From Gammaproteobacteria bacterium (GTDB taxonomy: Bacteria; Pseudomonadota; Gammaproteobacteria; Arenicellales; Arenicellaceae), in NCBI GenBank assembly GCA_003485905.1, contig DNHK01000077.1:1-6433 (forward strand): a stretch of 6,433 bases of DNA, read 5' to 3'. The notes under the pieces are model-generated. The model did not search any database. It was not told where the DNA came from and was given only the letters and a program-made list of their open reading frames with translations. Both the position numbers and the translations under genes were made by a program. Positions 6,320 to 6,433 of this stretch are shown here, in pieces; position 1 is the stretch's first letter, and the number at the start of each line of letters is the position of its first letter.

Positions 6320-6433
6320 AAATATCGGAAAAATAAAAGACCTAACTGGTTTTTCGCAAGGCCTGCTACCCCCTTTTTGGTCCAATCACTGATGGGCGTC
6401 GCGCGCTCCAATTAGGCCGCCTATATTTAGGAG

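Larger units (their letters stand above)
5633..6433. other. 800-base stretch with no intact gene; possibly decayed DNA
   Basis: Short open frames interrupted by stops occur on the + strand, and no frame gives a recognisable protein. The section from about 5880 to 6300 is visibly richer in G and C than the spacers further left. Contents noted: a CGAGGCT/AGCCTCG inverted repeat (5765-5771, 5818-5824), an 11-bp inverted repeat (5842-5883), an orphan 67-codon open frame (6116-6316), and AGGAG at the last five bases (6429-6433), which may be the ribosome binding site of a gene starting just outside. I could not identify a transposase, integrase or tRNA. Confidence 0.4.

Noticed and set aside
3390..6415. 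Shared 12-mer GCGCGCTCCAAT near 3392 and near 6403
   Set aside because: The flanks do not match, and one shared 12-mer in a window this size is about what chance gives.

Overview
The window looks like an accessory, cell-surface-related stretch of a Gram-negative genome, most plausibly an aquatic or marine proteobacterium. This is inference. The main clue is the C-terminal part of a large, Thr/Ala/Asp-rich protein with RTX-like Gly-Asp repeats and an end that resembles the type I secretion signal of Caulobacter-type S-layer proteins. All supported genes are on the + strand. Gene density is low: four gaps of roughly 320 to 860 bases separate five clear coding regions.

Layout. (1) 2-1162: 3' part of an RTX/S-layer-like secreted protein that enters from the left edge, followed by two consecutive hairpins, the second a strong intrinsic terminator. 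(2) 1163-2006: a long AT-rich spacer with at most one 50-codon ORF of doubtful reality (1373-1525). (3) 2007-3284: a TPR protein with a C-terminal putative 2OG-Fe(II) oxygenase domain, AT-rich in codon choice. (4) 3285-3608: spacer with no recognisable gene. (5) 3609-3860: an 83-residue protein that I recall as DUF6447-like; 36 bases later, 3897-4928, a predicted winged-helix plus DOT1-like SAM methyltransferase. (6) 4929-5318: spacer with a short overlapping leader-like ORF at its end. (7) 5319-5570: a second 83-residue DUF6447-like protein, identical to the first at 66 of 83 positions, followed by an intrinsic terminator. (8) 5633-6433: an apparently non-coding or decayed stretch with an 11-bp inverted repeat, an orphan open frame, and an AGGAG at the very last bases that may serve a gene beyond the edge.

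How the parts may work together. The surface protein has its own terminator, so it is a separate transcription unit. The TPR-oxygenase could be a modification enzyme, but nothing in the sequence names its substrate. The most distinctive arrangement is the methyltransferase between two near-identical small helical proteins. A shared function (small protein as partner or substrate of the methyltransferase) is an attractive but untested inference. No RNA genes, CRISPR arrays or intact insertion sequences were seen.
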